A DNA stretch of 64,000 nucleotides from Cereibacter sphaeroides (GCA_003243455.1 QFQS01000001.1:310001-374000), one strand, 5' to 3'; shown: positions 16,982 through 26,299, counted from the stretch's first letter. Notes: generated from the sequence alone by a model not told the origin. Program-made: numbers and translations.

Positions 16982-17075
16982 CAGCGCCAGCGCCGGGCGG
17001 GCGTTGGCGCGGCTTTTGGCCACGTCATCGTGCAATTCAATCTTCGTTGTATGGCGAAGTCATTCACCTTCGCCA
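16982..17075 (-). repeat. Composite palindromic repeat, copy F (partial, reverse orientation)
   Basis: The end of this copy is the family hairpin with arms TGGCGAAG / CTTCGCCA (17052-17059 / 17068-17075). The sequence to its left (GGGCGTTGGCGCGG, TTTTGGCCACG) parallels the left flank of the hairpin in copy B at 30222-30430. Unlike the other copies it does not follow a stop codon: it lies just ahead of glnE. Confidence 0.6.
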
Positions 17076-17146
17076 GGCCATTCCCTCAAATTGATCAGTT
17101 CGCCGCCCGGTTGACCCCATCGGGCAGCCGCGCGACACTGCCTGCC

Positions 17147-19957
17147 ATGGAATTCGCCCGCCGCCTTACGCGCCTGCCCATCGCGCATGATCCCGACGCT
17201 GCTGCCGAGATCGCCCGGGATTTTGCCGATCTTCCTACCGAACTCTATCAACTTTTGGCCGCCACCGCCGGATGCAGCCCTTACCTGCGCGGCCTCATGC
17301 TGCGGGAAGACGACTGGTTGCGCCAGGCCCTGTCCGAAGCTCCGGAGACGGCTCTGCCGCGTGTGCTCGACGATCTTGCCGACCTCACTCCCGACTCGCT
17401 GGCATCCGCGCTCCGCGAGGCCAAGCGGCGCACCGCGCTTCTCGTCGCGCTGGCCGATCTTGGCGGCGTCTGGCAACTGGAACAAGTAACCGGCGCCTTG
17501 ACCGCGCTGGCCGACAGCGCCGTGAACGCCAGCGTGCAAGTGCTCGTCGCCGAGGAAATCCGCCGCGAAAATCTGCCCGACGCCACAGCCGGGGATGCAG
17601 TCACGGGCGCCGGAATGGTCGTCATCGCCATGGGCAAGATGGGGGCGCGGGAACTCAACTATTCCTCCGACATCGACCTCGTCTGCCTGTTCGATGACAG
17701 CCGCTATCCCGATCAGGGCCACGAGGTGCGCGCCGCCTTCATCCGCGTCACCCGACGTCTTGCCGCCGTCCTGTCCGATACCACGCAGGATGGCTACGTC
17801 TTCCGCACCGACCTGCGCCTGCGCCCAGACGCCGCCGTCACACCCGTCTGCCTCTCGATCTCCGCCGCCGAGACCTATTACGAGGCCGAGGGCCGCACCT
17901 GGGAACGCGCCGCCTATATCAAGGCGCGCCCCTGCGCCGGCGACATCGCGGCGGGCGAGCGCTTTCTGCGCGCCCTGCGACCCTTCGTCTGGCGCAAGCA
18001 CCTCGACTTTGCCGCGATCCAGGACATCAACGACATCCAGCTCCGCATCCGCGACCACCGCAACCTGCGCGGTCCGGTGCAGGTCGAGGGGCATAACGTG
18101 AAGCTAGGAGCGGGTGGCATCCGCCAGATCGAGTTCTTTGCCCAGACCCGGCAACTGATCGCCGGCGGCCGCGACCCGTCGTTGCGCGACCCGACCACGA
18201 CCGGCGCCTTGGCGGCTCTTGCCCGGCAAGGCTGGCTGCCGCCCGAAGTTGCCGAGGAACTCTCCGACCACTACCGCATCTACCGCGAGATCGAGCATCG
18301 CCTGCAGATGGTCAACGACGCCCAGACGCAAACCCTGCCCGCGACCACCGAAGGCGTTGCGCGTATTGCTGCTTTCATGGGACAGTCCGAAGCCCAGTTC
18401 CGCGCCGACCTGCTCAAGCGACTGGGCCGGGTGGAACAACTCACCGGAGCGGCGGCCAAGGCCGAGACGGCGGAAGAGGCGATCGAACTATCCTCAAAGG
18501 CCAGGACGATCGTGCAGGGCTGGTCCAGCTATCCCGCCCTTCGCTCGGACCGCGCCGCCACGATCTTTCACCGCCTGCGTCCCAAGCTGCTCAACAGCCT
18601 CGCCCGCGCCACCAACCCGGATGAGGCGCTGGTGGCACTTGACGGCTTTCTCGCTGGCCTGCCTGCCGGGGTGCAGCTTTTCTCTCTGTTCGAGCGGAAC
18701 CCCTCTCTGGTCGATCTGATCGTCGATATCGCCTCGACATCGACCCAGCTTGCCCGCTATTTGGCGCGTCACGCGGGCGTTCTGGATGCGGTGATCGGCG
18801 GATCCTTCTTCGCCCCCTGGCCCGGCGCGAAGGTGCTGCAACAGGAACTGGCCGATCAACTCGCCAAGGAACCGGACTATGAGCGTAAGCTCGACCTCGC
18901 CCGCGTCTGGACCCGCGAATGGCACTTCCGCGTCGGCGTCCACCACCTGCGCGGCCTGATCGACGGGTTCGAGGCGGGCAAGAGCTATGCCGATCTGGCG
19001 GGCGCTGTTGTAGCTGCCCTTTGGGATGAGGTTCTGGCCCATTTCGCCCACAGCCACGGCCAGCCGCCGGGGCAGGGCGCGGTCGTCGTCGGCATGGGCA
19101 GCCTTGGCGTCGGTCGGCTGAATGCGGGGTCCGATCTGGACCTGATCGTTATCTATGACGCCGACGGCAATGAGATCAGCGACGGCCGCCGTCCGCTTGG
19201 CGCGCGCGCCTATTACGCGCGGTTGACGCAGGTGCTTGTCACCGCACTGACTGCACCGACCGCCGAGGGCAAGCTCTACGAGGTCGACATGCGCCTTCGC
19301 CCCTCGGGGCGGCAGGGGCCGGTCGCCACGTCCTTCGATAGCTTCCGCGCCTATCAGCGCGACGAGGCCTGGACGTGGGAGCATCTGGCACTGACCCGCG
19401 CGCGCGTGCTGGCGGGTCCACCCGACCTTGCAGGCGCGGTCGAGGCATTCCGGCGCGAGTTGCTGGTGGAAAAAGGGCAGGGACCGCAGGTCATCTCCGA
19501 CGCCGGAGCGATGCGCGCCCGCCTTGTCGCCGCATGGGCACCCCCCGCCGCATGGGAGGCCAAGATCGGCCCCGGCCGCCTTATGGACATCGAGTTTCTT
19601 GCCCAGACCGCAGGGCTTCTGTCTGCAAGCCCGCTTCGCACTCCGGACGCCCAATTGCGGGCCGGGATGCGCATAGGCTTCCTGTCTGCGGATGAGGTCG
19701 AAACCCTGATGGCCGCCTGGCGCCTGTTCTGGCAGGTCCAAGCGGCGGGTCGCCTGCTTGGCGACCGCGCGCCTGATCCCGAAACGCTGGGCAAGGGTGG
19801 CTGCGCCTTTGTCCTGCGCGAGACCGGCGCGGACAGCGTGGCGTCGCTAAACCGCCAGATTGAGACGGTATCGCAAGCCGCCGCAGCCGTGATAGCATCC
19901 AAACTGCCCCGGCCCAAGCCGGGCGAGGAGGACAGGGATGCTGCTCAGCGAAGCTGA
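17147..19957 (+). CDS. glnE: Bifunctional glutamine synthetase adenylyltransferase/deadenylyltransferase GlnE
   Basis: GlnE adds AMP to, and removes it from, glutamine synthetase in response to PII and glutamine, switching nitrogen assimilation. The 936-residue protein contains two nucleotidyltransferase domains, each with a GSD-x-D-type metal motif: ELNYSSDIDLVCLFD in the N-terminal (deadenylylating) half and GRLNAGSDLDLIVIYD in the C-terminal (adenylylating) half. A GlnD-like helical regulatory domain follows each. The start at 17147 (MEFARRLTRLPI) matches family N-termini. The longer frame from 16964 would run through an intergenic repeat and is rejected. A 90-residue frame overlaps its 3' end. 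Confidence 0.94.
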   Translation: MEFARRLTRLPIAHDPDAAAEIARDFADLPTELYQLLAATAGCSPYLRGLMLREDDWLRQALSEAPETALPRVLDDLADLTPDSLASALREAKRRTALLVALADLGGVWQLEQVTGALTALADSAVNASVQVLVAEEIRRENLPDATAGDAVTGAGMVVIAMGKMGARELNYSSDIDLVCLFDDSRYPDQGHEVRAAFIRVTRRLAAVLSDTTQDGYVFRTDLRLRPDAAVTPVCLSISAAETYYEAEGRTWERAAYIKARPCAGDIAAGERFLRALRPFVWRKHLDFAAIQDINDIQLRIRDHRNLRGPVQVEGHNVKLGAGGIRQIEFFAQTRQLIAGGRDPSLRDPTTTGALAALARQGWLPPEVAEELSDHYRIYREIEHRLQMVNDAQTQTLPATTEGVARIAAFMGQSEAQFRADLLKRLGRVEQLTGAAAKAETAEEAIELSSKARTIVQGWSSYPALRSDRAATIFHRLRPKLLNSLARATNPDEALVALDGFLAGLPAGVQLFSLFERNPSLVDLIVDIASTSTQLARYLARHAGVLDAVIGGSFFAPWPGAKVLQQELADQLAKEPDYERKLDLARVWTREWHFRVGVHHLRGLIDGFEAGKSYADLAGAVVAALWDEVLAHFAHSHGQPPGQGAVVVGMGSLGVGRLNAGSDLDLIVIYDADGNEISDGRRPLGARAYYARLTQVLVTALTAPTAEGKLYEVDMRLRPSGRQGPVATSFDSFRAYQRDEAWTWEHLALTRARVLAGPPDLAGAVEAFRRELLVEKGQGPQVISDAGAMRARLVAAWAPPAAWEAKIGPGRLMDIEFLAQTAGLLSASPLRTPDAQLRAGMRIGFLSADEVETLMAAWRLFWQVQAAGRLLGDRAPDPETLGKGGCAFVLRETGADSVASLNRQIETVSQAAAAVIASKLPRPKPGEEDRDAAQRS

Positions 19958-20210
19958 CCCAAAGGGTCTGATCCGCGAAAGCTACCGGATCGAGGGGATA
20001 ACCGCAGAGCAATGCCGCTCGGTCTTCGTGGACTGGGCGCTGAGCCTGCCGGTAGGGCTTTCGCTGCCAGAGGCGATCGGCGCGCTGATGGCCGAATATG
20101 ACGCCTCGGACCCCGATCACCCCATGGGTGGCGTCATGCGCGAAGGCCTGCAGATGCCCGAGACGCCCAGGCGCCGCGGCGGTCGCGCCGGACGCCTGGG
20201 CGAAAGCTGA
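19938..20210 (+). CDS. Small hypothetical protein overlapping glnE
   Basis: A 90-residue frame begins inside the last 20 bases of glnE, behind a strong ribosome binding site (GAGGAGG). The first two thirds look like a folded helical unit (RESYRIEGITAEQCRSVFVDWALSLP) and the tail is basic. I do not recognise a domain. The tight overlap suggests translational coupling with glnE and so perhaps a link to nitrogen control, but that is only context. It ends two bases before the convergent eda stop. Confidence 0.7.
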   Translation: MLLSEADPKGLIRESYRIEGITAEQCRSVFVDWALSLPVGLSLPEAIGALMAEYDASDPDHPMGGVMREGLQMPETPRRRGGRAGRLGES

Positions 20211-20212
20211 CC

Positions 20213-20851
20213 TTAGCGCAGCGCGGCTGCTGCGGCGGCAAGCGCAGTGATTGCGGCCCAATCGCCCTTGGCCATGGCCTCTTTCGGGGCGACCCAGCTA
20301 CCACCCACGCAGACGACGTTCGAAAGCGACAGGTAATCGCCTGCGTTCTTCGCCCCGATCCCGCCCGTCGGGCAAAAGCTCGCCTGCGGCAGCGGCGCGC
20401 CAAGCGCCTTGACCGCCGGGGCGCCGCCCGAGGTCTCAGCCGGGAAGAATTTCAGCATGGTGAAGCCGCGCTCCAGAAGCGTCATCACCTCGGTCGCGGT
20501 GGCCGCACCGGGCAGCAGCGGCAGACCCTCATCCTCGCAGGCCGCGATGATCCGCTCTGTCGCACCGGGAGAGACGCCAAAGGTCGCCCCTGCCTTTTTC
20601 GCCGCCTTCACATCCGCAGGCGTCAGCAAAGTCCCGGCACCGACAGCGCCGCCCGGCACATCGGCCATCGCCCGGATCACATCCAGCGCGACCGGCGTGC
20701 GCAACGTCACCTCAAGCGCGGGCAGCCCGCCCTTGACCAGAGCCTGAGCCAGCGGCGCGGCATAGGCCACATGTTCGATCACCAGCACCGGCACGACCGG
20801 GGCAAGGCGGCAAATCTTCAACGCAGCGGCGCTTTGTTCGGCGGGGGTCAT
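20213..20851 (-). CDS. eda: 2-dehydro-3-deoxy-6-phosphogluconate (KDPG) aldolase Eda
   Basis: Eda splits KDPG to pyruvate and glyceraldehyde 3-phosphate, the last step of the Entner-Doudoroff pathway. The 212-residue class I aldolase shows the conserved Glu in LPALEVTLRT and the Schiff-base Lys in FTMLKFFPAE. The C-terminal CPTGGIGAKNAGDYL phosphate site is intact. It lies 51 bp downstream of edd in the same operon, so it is controlled by the same operators upstream of edd. Confidence 0.96.
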   Translation of the reverse strand: MTPAEQSAAALKICRLAPVVPVLVIEHVAYAAPLAQALVKGGLPALEVTLRTPVALDVIRAMADVPGGAVGAGTLLTPADVKAAKKAGATFGVSPGATERIIAACEDEGLPLLPGAATATEVMTLLERGFTMLKFFPAETSGGAPAVKALGAPLPQASFCPTGGIGAKNAGDYLSLSNVVCVGGSWVAPKEAMAKGDWAAITALAAAAAALR

Positions 20852-20902
20852 CAGGTCTTCCTTCGGATGGGCCGGATTTGGCGTTTGGTGTTTGGGCAGA
20901 TG

Positions 20903-22708
20903 CTATACGACCAGCGCCGCGCCTTCGGTGGCGGGGCCGACATTCTGCCGGAACGCGGCGAACAGCTCACGCCCGATGCCATGCTCGTTGCCTGAAAGAT
21001 CGGCCACGACAGGCTCGCGCTTGTCGAAGTCCTTCGCCAGAACCTCGAGCGTTCCCTTCACCGCGTCCAGCCGCACGATATCGCCATCTCGTAGCCGCGC
21101 GAGCGGTCCCCCGTTCGCAGCCTCGGGCGAGACATGGATTGCCGCCGGAACCTTGCCGCTGGCACCGGACATGCGCCCATCGGTCACGAGTGCGACCTTG
21201 TAGCCGCGATCCTGCAGGACGCTCAGCACCGGGGTCAGCGAGTGCAGCTCTGGCATTCCGTTGGCGCGCGGCCCCTGAAAGCGGACGACCACAACCACAT
21301 CGCCCGTGAACTCACCTGCCTTGAACGCCTGCTTCACGGCGTCCTGCGTGTGGAACACCCGCGCGGGGGCTTCGATCACATGCCGCTCGGGCGCGACGGC
21401 GGAGATCTTGATCACCCCGCGCCCCAGGCTGCCCGACAGCTGTTGCAGGCCGCCCTGCGGCTGGAACGGGTCGCTGGCGGGCCGCAGGATGCGGTCGTTC
21501 AGCGTCGTGCCCGCGCCATTGGTCCAGGCCAGCTTGCCGTCGATCAGCTTCGGTTCCTGCCGGTACAGCGCCAGCCCGTCGCCCGCGACGGTCTTGGCAT
21601 CGGCGTGCAGCAGGCCCGCCTCCATCAACTCGCCGATCATGTAGCCAAGGCCGCCTGCCGCGTGGAAATGGTTCACGTCGGCCAGCCCGTTCGGATAGAC
21701 CTTGGCCATCAGCGGCACGACATGGCTGATCTCGGCAAAATCGTCGAGGTCCAGCAGCACACCCGCCGCCCGCGCCATGGCGGGCAGATGCAGGACAAGG
21801 TTCGTCGACCCGCCCGTCGCCATCAGGCCTACAATCCCGTTGACGAAGGCACGCTCGTCCAGAATCTCGCCAACCGGACGGTAATCGTTCCCAAGCGCGG
21901 TGATCGAGGCCGCGCGTTCAACCGCGGCGTTTGTCAGAGCCTCACGCAGCGGCGTGCCCGGATTGACAAAGCTCGACCCCGGCAGGTGAAGGCCCATGAA
22001 CTCCATCAGCATCTGGTTGGTGTTCGCCGTGCCGTAGAAGGTGCAGGTGCCCGGCCCGTGATAGGACGCCATCTCGGCCGCCATCAGCGCATCGCGTCCC
22101 ACTTCTCCGGCGGCGAAGGCGTTGCGGACCTTGGACTTCTCGTCATTCGGAATGCCGCTCAGCATCGGTCCGGCAGGGACAAACACACTCGGCACATGGC
22201 CAAAGCTTGCCGCCGCCATGATCAGACCCGGCACGATCTTGTCGCAAACGCCCAGATACAGCGCGGCGTCGAAGGTATTGTGGCTCATCGCCACCCCGGC
22301 CGCGAGCGCGATCACGTCGCGAGAGAACAGCGACAGCTCCATCCCCGGCTGGCCTTGCGTGACCCCGTCGCACATTGCGGGAACGCCACCGGCCACCTGC
22401 GCGGTTGCCCCCGCGCGACGTGCCGCCTCGCGGATCTGGCCGGGATAGGTCTCGAACGGCTGATGCGCCGACAGCATGTCGTTATAGGCCGTCACGATCC
22501 CGATGTTGGGCGCGCGGCCCGCAAGCAGCGCATCCTTGTCCTGCCCCATGGCGGCATAGGCATGGGCCTGGTTGCCGCAGGACAGGTGCGCGCGGTGTGT
22601 GCCTTCGCCAGCGGCACGGGCCATCCGGTCGAGATATGCGCCGCGGACCGTGGCCGAGCGGGCGCGAATGCGGTCGGTAACCTGGGCGATGGTGCCATGC
22701 AGGGTCAT
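20903..22708 (-). CDS. edd: 6-phosphogluconate dehydratase Edd
   Basis: Edd dehydrates 6-phosphogluconate to KDPG and carries a [4Fe-4S] cluster. The 601-residue protein belongs to the IlvD/Edd family. Cluster cysteines are seen in VPAMCDGVTQGQPGME and LGVCDKIVPG, with a third in the CTFYGTANTNQM region. It starts behind AAGGAGGAGG and is followed by eda. Its promoter overlaps a perfect 18-bp LacI-type operator with a second site three helical turns away. A similar site stands before zwf 40 kb further on, so the three Entner-Doudoroff genes are probably co-regulated. Confidence 0.96.
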   Translation of the reverse strand: MTLHGTIAQVTDRIRARSATVRGAYLDRMARAAGEGTHRAHLSCGNQAHAYAAMGQDKDALLAGRAPNIGIVTAYNDMLSAHQPFETYPGQIREAARRAGATAQVAGGVPAMCDGVTQGQPGMELSLFSRDVIALAAGVAMSHNTFDAALYLGVCDKIVPGLIMAAASFGHVPSVFVPAGPMLSGIPNDEKSKVRNAFAAGEVGRDALMAAEMASYHGPGTCTFYGTANTNQMLMEFMGLHLPGSSFVNPGTPLREALTNAAVERAASITALGNDYRPVGEILDERAFVNGIVGLMATGGSTNLVLHLPAMARAAGVLLDLDDFAEISHVVPLMAKVYPNGLADVNHFHAAGGLGYMIGELMEAGLLHADAKTVAGDGLALYRQEPKLIDGKLAWTNGAGTTLNDRILRPASDPFQPQGGLQQLSGSLGRGVIKISAVAPERHVIEAPARVFHTQDAVKQAFKAGEFTGDVVVVVRFQGPRANGMPELHSLTPVLSVLQDRGYKVALVTDGRMSGASGKVPAAIHVSPEAANGGPLARLRDGDIVRLDAVKGTLEVLAKDFDKREPVVADLSGNEHGIGRELFAAFRQNVGPATEGAALVV

Positions 22709-22750
22709 GCCGGCCTCCTCCTTGGGATATCTGCGCGCTATATGACATGT

Positions 22751-22764
22751 GATAGCGCTCGATT
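22751..22764 (-). promoter_or_regulatory. Secondary LacI-type operator of edd-eda (O2)
   Basis: GATAGCGCTCGATT shares the TAGCGCT core with the main operator, but its right arm is degenerate. Its centre is 32 bp (about three turns) from the main site and falls near the predicted transcription start. Confidence 0.5.
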
Positions 22765-22767
22765 ACC

Positions 22768-22796
22768 ACTTTACCAGTTATTGTTAGCGCTAACAA
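22768..22796 (-). promoter_or_regulatory. Promoter of edd-eda
   Basis: On the minus strand TTGTTA (22796-22791) and TAAAGT (22773-22768) are 17 bp apart. The -35 hexamer lies inside the main operator, so bound repressor would block RNA polymerase. Confidence 0.5.
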
Positions 22797-22797
22797 T
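22780..22797 (-). promoter_or_regulatory. Main LacI-type operator of edd-eda (O1)
   Basis: ATTGTTAGCGCTAACAAT is a perfect 18-bp palindrome with the central CG typical of LacI/GntR-type sugar repressors. The regulator itself is not in this window. Confidence 0.75.
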
Positions 22798-22943
22798 CCC
22801 GCGCGACATTTTACCCGCAGCTTTTTGGACTGTTTCTTGCGCGCGCTGAAAACCCAAAGTTTGATACGTTTATAGCAAAAATCCGCCACATTGCCCCGCC
22901 ACCTCTGATTGCAACGGGCTTTCGGCCCAAGGGGTGCATCGTC

Positions 22944-23654
22944 ATGTCGCTACGTCCGCTTGCGATCCTGTTCATAGTCTTCGGGATTGCCGCCTGCGCG
23001 GGAAAGGATCCCGCAATGCGCAACGCCTCGCTGGCAGATCCTATGGCCTTTGCCGACATGACTATTCACCCCGTGCCATCCCGTTATACGGTCACAGCCG
23101 TGAACATCACCGTCCCCCGCACCCTGCGCGTGTCCGAGGCGAACAAGTTCTACCCTCTTGCCGATATCGTCTGGCGCGGAGAACCCTATGGCAATCGCTA
23201 TGAGCAGGTAGAGGCGATCTTTCACGATGCCGCGACCCAAAGCACTGCCAACATGCTGACCGGTCCGGCCGTTACCGTCGATATAGAAGTCACCCGATTC
23301 CACTGCCTGACCGAGAAGACTCGCTATACTGTGGGCGGCGTGCACTCGCTGCGCTTTGACATGACGGTGCGCGATGCCGCGACCGGGCGCATCATCGACG
23401 GGCCGCGCAAGATCGTGGCCGATGTCCGTGCCTCGGGCGGGGCGCAGGCCATTGCCGATGACGACCGCGGCCGCACCCAGCGGGTTGTGGTGGTCGAGCG
23501 TCTGACACAGGTGTTGACGCAAGAACTGACGTCACCCACGACGGGCGGGGCCACGCCTGCCGACCTGATGCCGCTGGCCCTGATGCCGGAACCCGAGCCG
23601 GTCGAGGTGCCGATGATGATGCCGGTTTTGGTGCCGATGCTCAGCCCTTCCTAA
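22944..23654 (+). CDS. Rhodobacterales lipoprotein, probably DUF6778 family (paralogue of 53232-53855)
   Basis: The 236-residue protein has a lipoprotein signal with lipobox IAAC (Cys18). The mature part includes the motif VSEANKFYPLADIVWRGEP, then QVEAIFHDAA, GPAVTVDIEV and TRFHCLTEKT, and a low-complexity Pro/Met tail. The same motifs recur in order in the lipoprotein at 53232-53855, so the two are paralogues. I believe both fall in DUF6778, a family without a known function. It is transcribed divergently from edd, with no sign of shared function. Confidence 0.75.
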   Translation: MSLRPLAILFIVFGIAACAGKDPAMRNASLADPMAFADMTIHPVPSRYTVTAVNITVPRTLRVSEANKFYPLADIVWRGEPYGNRYEQVEAIFHDAATQSTANMLTGPAVTVDIEVTRFHCLTEKTRYTVGGVHSLRFDMTVRDAATGRIIDGPRKIVADVRASGGAQAIADDDRGRTQRVVVVERLTQVLTQELTSPTTGGATPADLMPLALMPEPEPVEVPMMMPVLVPMLSPS

Positions 23655-23684
23655 CGCCTGTCCAAAGCGGTAGAGGGTGCTGCC

Positions 23685-24893
23685 ATGACAGCACCCGAAA
23701 ACCCCGCCCGCCCCGTCGTCCGCCTGCGCCCCAAAGCCGAGGCGCGCGCGATCCGTCACGGATTCCCCTGGGTCTATGCCGATGAGCTTGTCACCGACCG
23801 GCGCACGCAAGGGCTGACTGCAGGCGCGTTGGCGGTGCTGGAGGATGCCGAGCGTCGCCCGCTTGGTCTTGTGACAGTCAACCCGGCGTCCAAGATCATC
23901 GCCCGGATGATCGACCGCGACCCCGAGGCCCGGATCGACCAGAACTGGTTTGCGCGCCGCCTGACTACTGCGCTGGCCCTGCGCGAGCGGCTTTACGACA
24001 CGCCGCATTACCGCCTTGTCCATGCCGAGGCCGACGGCTTACCCGGCATCGTCATCGACCGTTTCGGCGATGTGGCGGTGGTCCAGCCCAATGCCGCCTG
24101 GGCGGAGGCGCATATCGAGGTTCTGGCCGCCGCGCTTCAGGCTGTCACGGGTGTGACGACCATCGTCAAGAACGGCACGGGACGATCACGCGGGCTGGAG
24201 GGGCTGGCGGAGGAAACCACGCTATTGGCGGGGCAAATTTCCGCGCCTGTCCCGGTGCCGATGAACGGGGCCACCTATATGGCCGACGTGCTGGGAGGCC
24301 AGAAGACCGGCCTGTTCTTCGACCAGCGCCCCAACCACGCCTTTGCCCGCAGCCTTGCCAAGGGCGCGCGCGTGCTGGATGTCTTTTCCCATGTCGGCGG
24401 CTTTGGTCTTGCCGCACTGGCAGGCGGGGCGGTCAGCGCGCTGTCCGTCGATGCCTCCGCCCCCGCACTGGCGCTGGCCGAGGCCGGCGCCAAGGCCAGC
24501 GGTTTCGCCGAGCGCTTCGCCACCCGTCAGGGTGACGCCTTCGCCGTGCTGGAGGCGCTGGCCACCGAGGGTGCGCAGTTCGACCTGATCATCTGCGATC
24601 CACCCGCTTTCGCTCCATCGAAACCCGCGCTCGAAGCAGGCCTGCGCGCCTATGAGCGTGTGGCGCGCCTTGCCGCGCCGCTGGTCGCTCCCGGCGGCTA
24701 CCTTGGCCTTTGCTCCTGCTCTCACGCCGTCGATCTGACCTCGTTCCGCAACGCCTCGGGCCGTGGCATCGGGCGGGGAGGGCGGCGCGCGCAACTGCTC
24801 CACACCGGCTTTGCCGGGCCGGACCATCCGATGCTGCCGCAACTGGCAGAGAGCGGCTATCTCAAGGCGTTGTTCTTCCGGCTTGACGGGTGA
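23685..24893 (+). CDS. RlmI-like class I rRNA (cytosine-C5) methyltransferase
   Basis: The 402-residue protein has the RlmI/YccW arrangement: an N-terminal PUA domain (about 1-75), a linking domain, and a C-terminal Rossmann methylase. The SAM loop is VLDVFSHVGGFGLAAL, and the catalytic motifs are ICDPPAFAPSK and LCSCSHAVD. E. coli RlmI makes m5C1962 in 23S rRNA; the same role here is likely but not certain because the family has several branches. The last bases overlap the GTG start of the PIN-domain gene. Confidence 0.85.
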   Translation: MTAPENPARPVVRLRPKAEARAIRHGFPWVYADELVTDRRTQGLTAGALAVLEDAERRPLGLVTVNPASKIIARMIDRDPEARIDQNWFARRLTTALALRERLYDTPHYRLVHAEADGLPGIVIDRFGDVAVVQPNAAWAEAHIEVLAAALQAVTGVTTIVKNGTGRSRGLEGLAEETTLLAGQISAPVPVPMNGATYMADVLGGQKTGLFFDQRPNHAFARSLAKGARVLDVFSHVGGFGLAALAGGAVSALSVDASAPALALAEAGAKASGFAERFATRQGDAFAVLEALATEGAQFDLIICDPPAFAPSKPALEAGLRAYERVARLAAPLVAPGGYLGLCSCSHAVDLTSFRNASGRGIGRGGRRAQLLHTGFAGPDHPMLPQLAESGYLKALFFRLDG

Positions 24894-25429
24894 AGGTCGT
24901 CCTCGACGCCTGCGTGCTGTATCCGACCGTCCTGCGGGAAATCCTGCTGGGCGTGGCGAAGGCTGGCCTTTACCAGCCGCTCTGGTCTGACCGCATTCTT
25001 GAGGAATGGGCGAGGGCAACGGTAAAACTGGGGCCAGGGGCAGAGGCCATCGCCCGGGGTGAGATCGACCTTCTGCGGGCGGGCTTCCCCAAGGCGTCCA
25101 TCCCCGCTCAGCCCGCCATCGAGGCGCGCCTGACCCTGCCGGACGAGAATGACCGCCACGTCCTTGCCGCCGCTATCGCCAGTCATGCCGATGCCATCCT
25201 GACTTTCAACGCCGCCGATTTCCCGCGCCACACGCTGGCCGAGGAAGGCATCCAGCGGCGTGATCCCGATGGTTTCCTGTGGGAGCTTTGGTCAGGCAAT
25301 GCCGAAGCTGTCTCTGGCGTGGTCGAAGCTGTGCGGGCGGAGGCGGAACGGCTGTCAGGTCAGCTGCAACCGCTGCGCCCTTTGTTGAAGCGCGCGGGCC
25401 TGCCGAGGCTCGCGAAGGCAATGGGGTAG
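24890..25429 (+). CDS. PIN-domain protein (putative ribonuclease)
   Basis: The 179-residue protein begins with GTG overlapping the previous stop. The PIN acidic residues are present: Asp6 in VVLDACVLYP, Glu in RILEEWARA, Asp in PDENDRHVLAAAI and Asp in LTFNAADFP. PIN domains are metal-dependent RNases, often toxins of VapBC pairs. No small antitoxin gene precedes it and it is coupled to an rRNA methylase gene, so a toxin role is doubtful; an RNA-processing role fits the neighbour. A composite repeat starts 11 bp after its stop. Confidence 0.8.
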   Translation: MKVVLDACVLYPTVLREILLGVAKAGLYQPLWSDRILEEWARATVKLGPGAEAIARGEIDLLRAGFPKASIPAQPAIEARLTLPDENDRHVLAAAIASHADAILTFNAADFPRHTLAEEGIQRRDPDGFLWELWSGNAEAVSGVVEAVRAEAERLSGQLQPLRPLLKRAGLPRLAKAMG

Positions 25430-25440
25430 GATCGCAGGTT

Positions 25441-25530
25441 TGGCGAAGGCCATCGCCTTCGCCATGCATTGTCATCCGGGCTGCAAGAGACTGTGATTTA
25501 CCACCCCCGGCCAGCGCCCGCCGGAGGGCA
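25441..25530 (+). repeat. Composite palindromic repeat, copy A (truncated)
   Basis: The copy begins with the family hairpin (10-bp arms TGGCGAAGGC / GCCTTCGCCA around a CATC loop, 25441-25464). It also keeps the module CCGGCCAGCGCCCGCC near 25518, but the far end is missing. It lies between the convergent PIN and M48 genes. The remainder of the 183-bp gap, up to 25612, shows nothing I can assign. Confidence 0.65.
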
Positions 25531-25612
25531 CCAGTGCACTTCCGGGCCCGCCATTTTAGGGCGAAAGTCTCCATACCAAAGCCATACTGAACCCATACCG
25601 GTTCCAGCCTGC

Positions 25613-26299
25613 TCACACCTTGACCCAGCGTTCCTCCCGCGCCTCAATCGCGCGGATGCGTTCCTCGGCGCTCGGGTGGCTCATCAGCCATGCCGGAGTG
25701 CCCGATCCCGCCGATCCGGTCAGCCCGCCCAGCTTGCGGAACAGCGATTTCTGCGGGTCCGTCCCGATCCCCGATTTCACCAGCAGGGCCGAGGCATAGG
25801 CATCCGCCTCATGCTCATCCCCGCGCGACAGATGCGCGGCCAGGGCCCCGGTGATGGTGCGCGCGACCATGACGCCGACACCCGGCAGCAGGCGCGCGAG
25901 GAACCCCGACAGCAGGAACATCAGCGCATTCTGCCCGGTGAAGTCGATCATCCGTCGCCGCGAATGCCCCAGCGCCACATGGCCCAGCTCATGCGCGATG
26001 ACGCTGGCCATCTCTTCCGCCGTGACTGCTCCGGCACGGTATTTCTGGATAAAGCCGCGTGTCAGGAATATGCGCCCGTCCGGTGCAGCCAGCCCGTTGA
26101 CCATGTCGACATCGAACAGATTGACCTTGATCGTCGGCAGGTCCAGCGCCTTCGCCATCCGCTCGGTCAGCGCCGTGATGCCCGGCTCGTCCAGCGGCCT
26201 GGATTTCGCATCCAGTTCCCGTGTCGAGCGCCAGACGGAAAAGCGATACATCGCAAACCCGTAAAGCAGCATCAGAAGGATGGGTGTCAGCTTTAGCAT
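25613..26299 (-). CDS. M48-family zinc metalloprotease
   Basis: The 228-residue protein has one N-terminal membrane helix (LTPILLMLLYGFAMY), then a M48 peptidase domain. The zinc motif is H103-E104-x-x-H107 in IAHELGHVALGH, with the third ligand in DEHEADAYA about 50 residues later. The C-terminal MSHPSAEERI is typical of the family. The start at 26299 is chosen because it places the membrane anchor first; the longer frame crosses a palindromic repeat. The protein probably degrades membrane or periplasmic proteins in the manner of HtpX or LoiP. Confidence 0.88.
   Translation of the reverse strand: MLKLTPILLMLLYGFAMYRFSVWRSTRELDAKSRPLDEPGITALTERMAKALDLPTIKVNLFDVDMVNGLAAPDGRIFLTRGFIQKYRAGAVTAEEMASVIAHELGHVALGHSRRRMIDFTGQNALMFLLSGFLARLLPGVGVMVARTITGALAAHLSRGDEHEADAYASALLVKSGIGTDPQKSLFRKLGGLTGSAGSGTPAWLMSHPSAEERIRAIEAREERWVKV

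Noticed and set aside
16964..17146. N-terminal extension of glnE from 16964
   Set aside because: The extension would translate an intergenic palindromic repeat and shows no similarity to GlnE N-termini; the start at 17147 fits the family.
24890..25429. PIN-domain protein as a toxin of a toxin-antitoxin pair
   Set aside because: No small antitoxin gene is present on either side, and the gene is coupled to an rRNA methylase; a toxin role is not supported.
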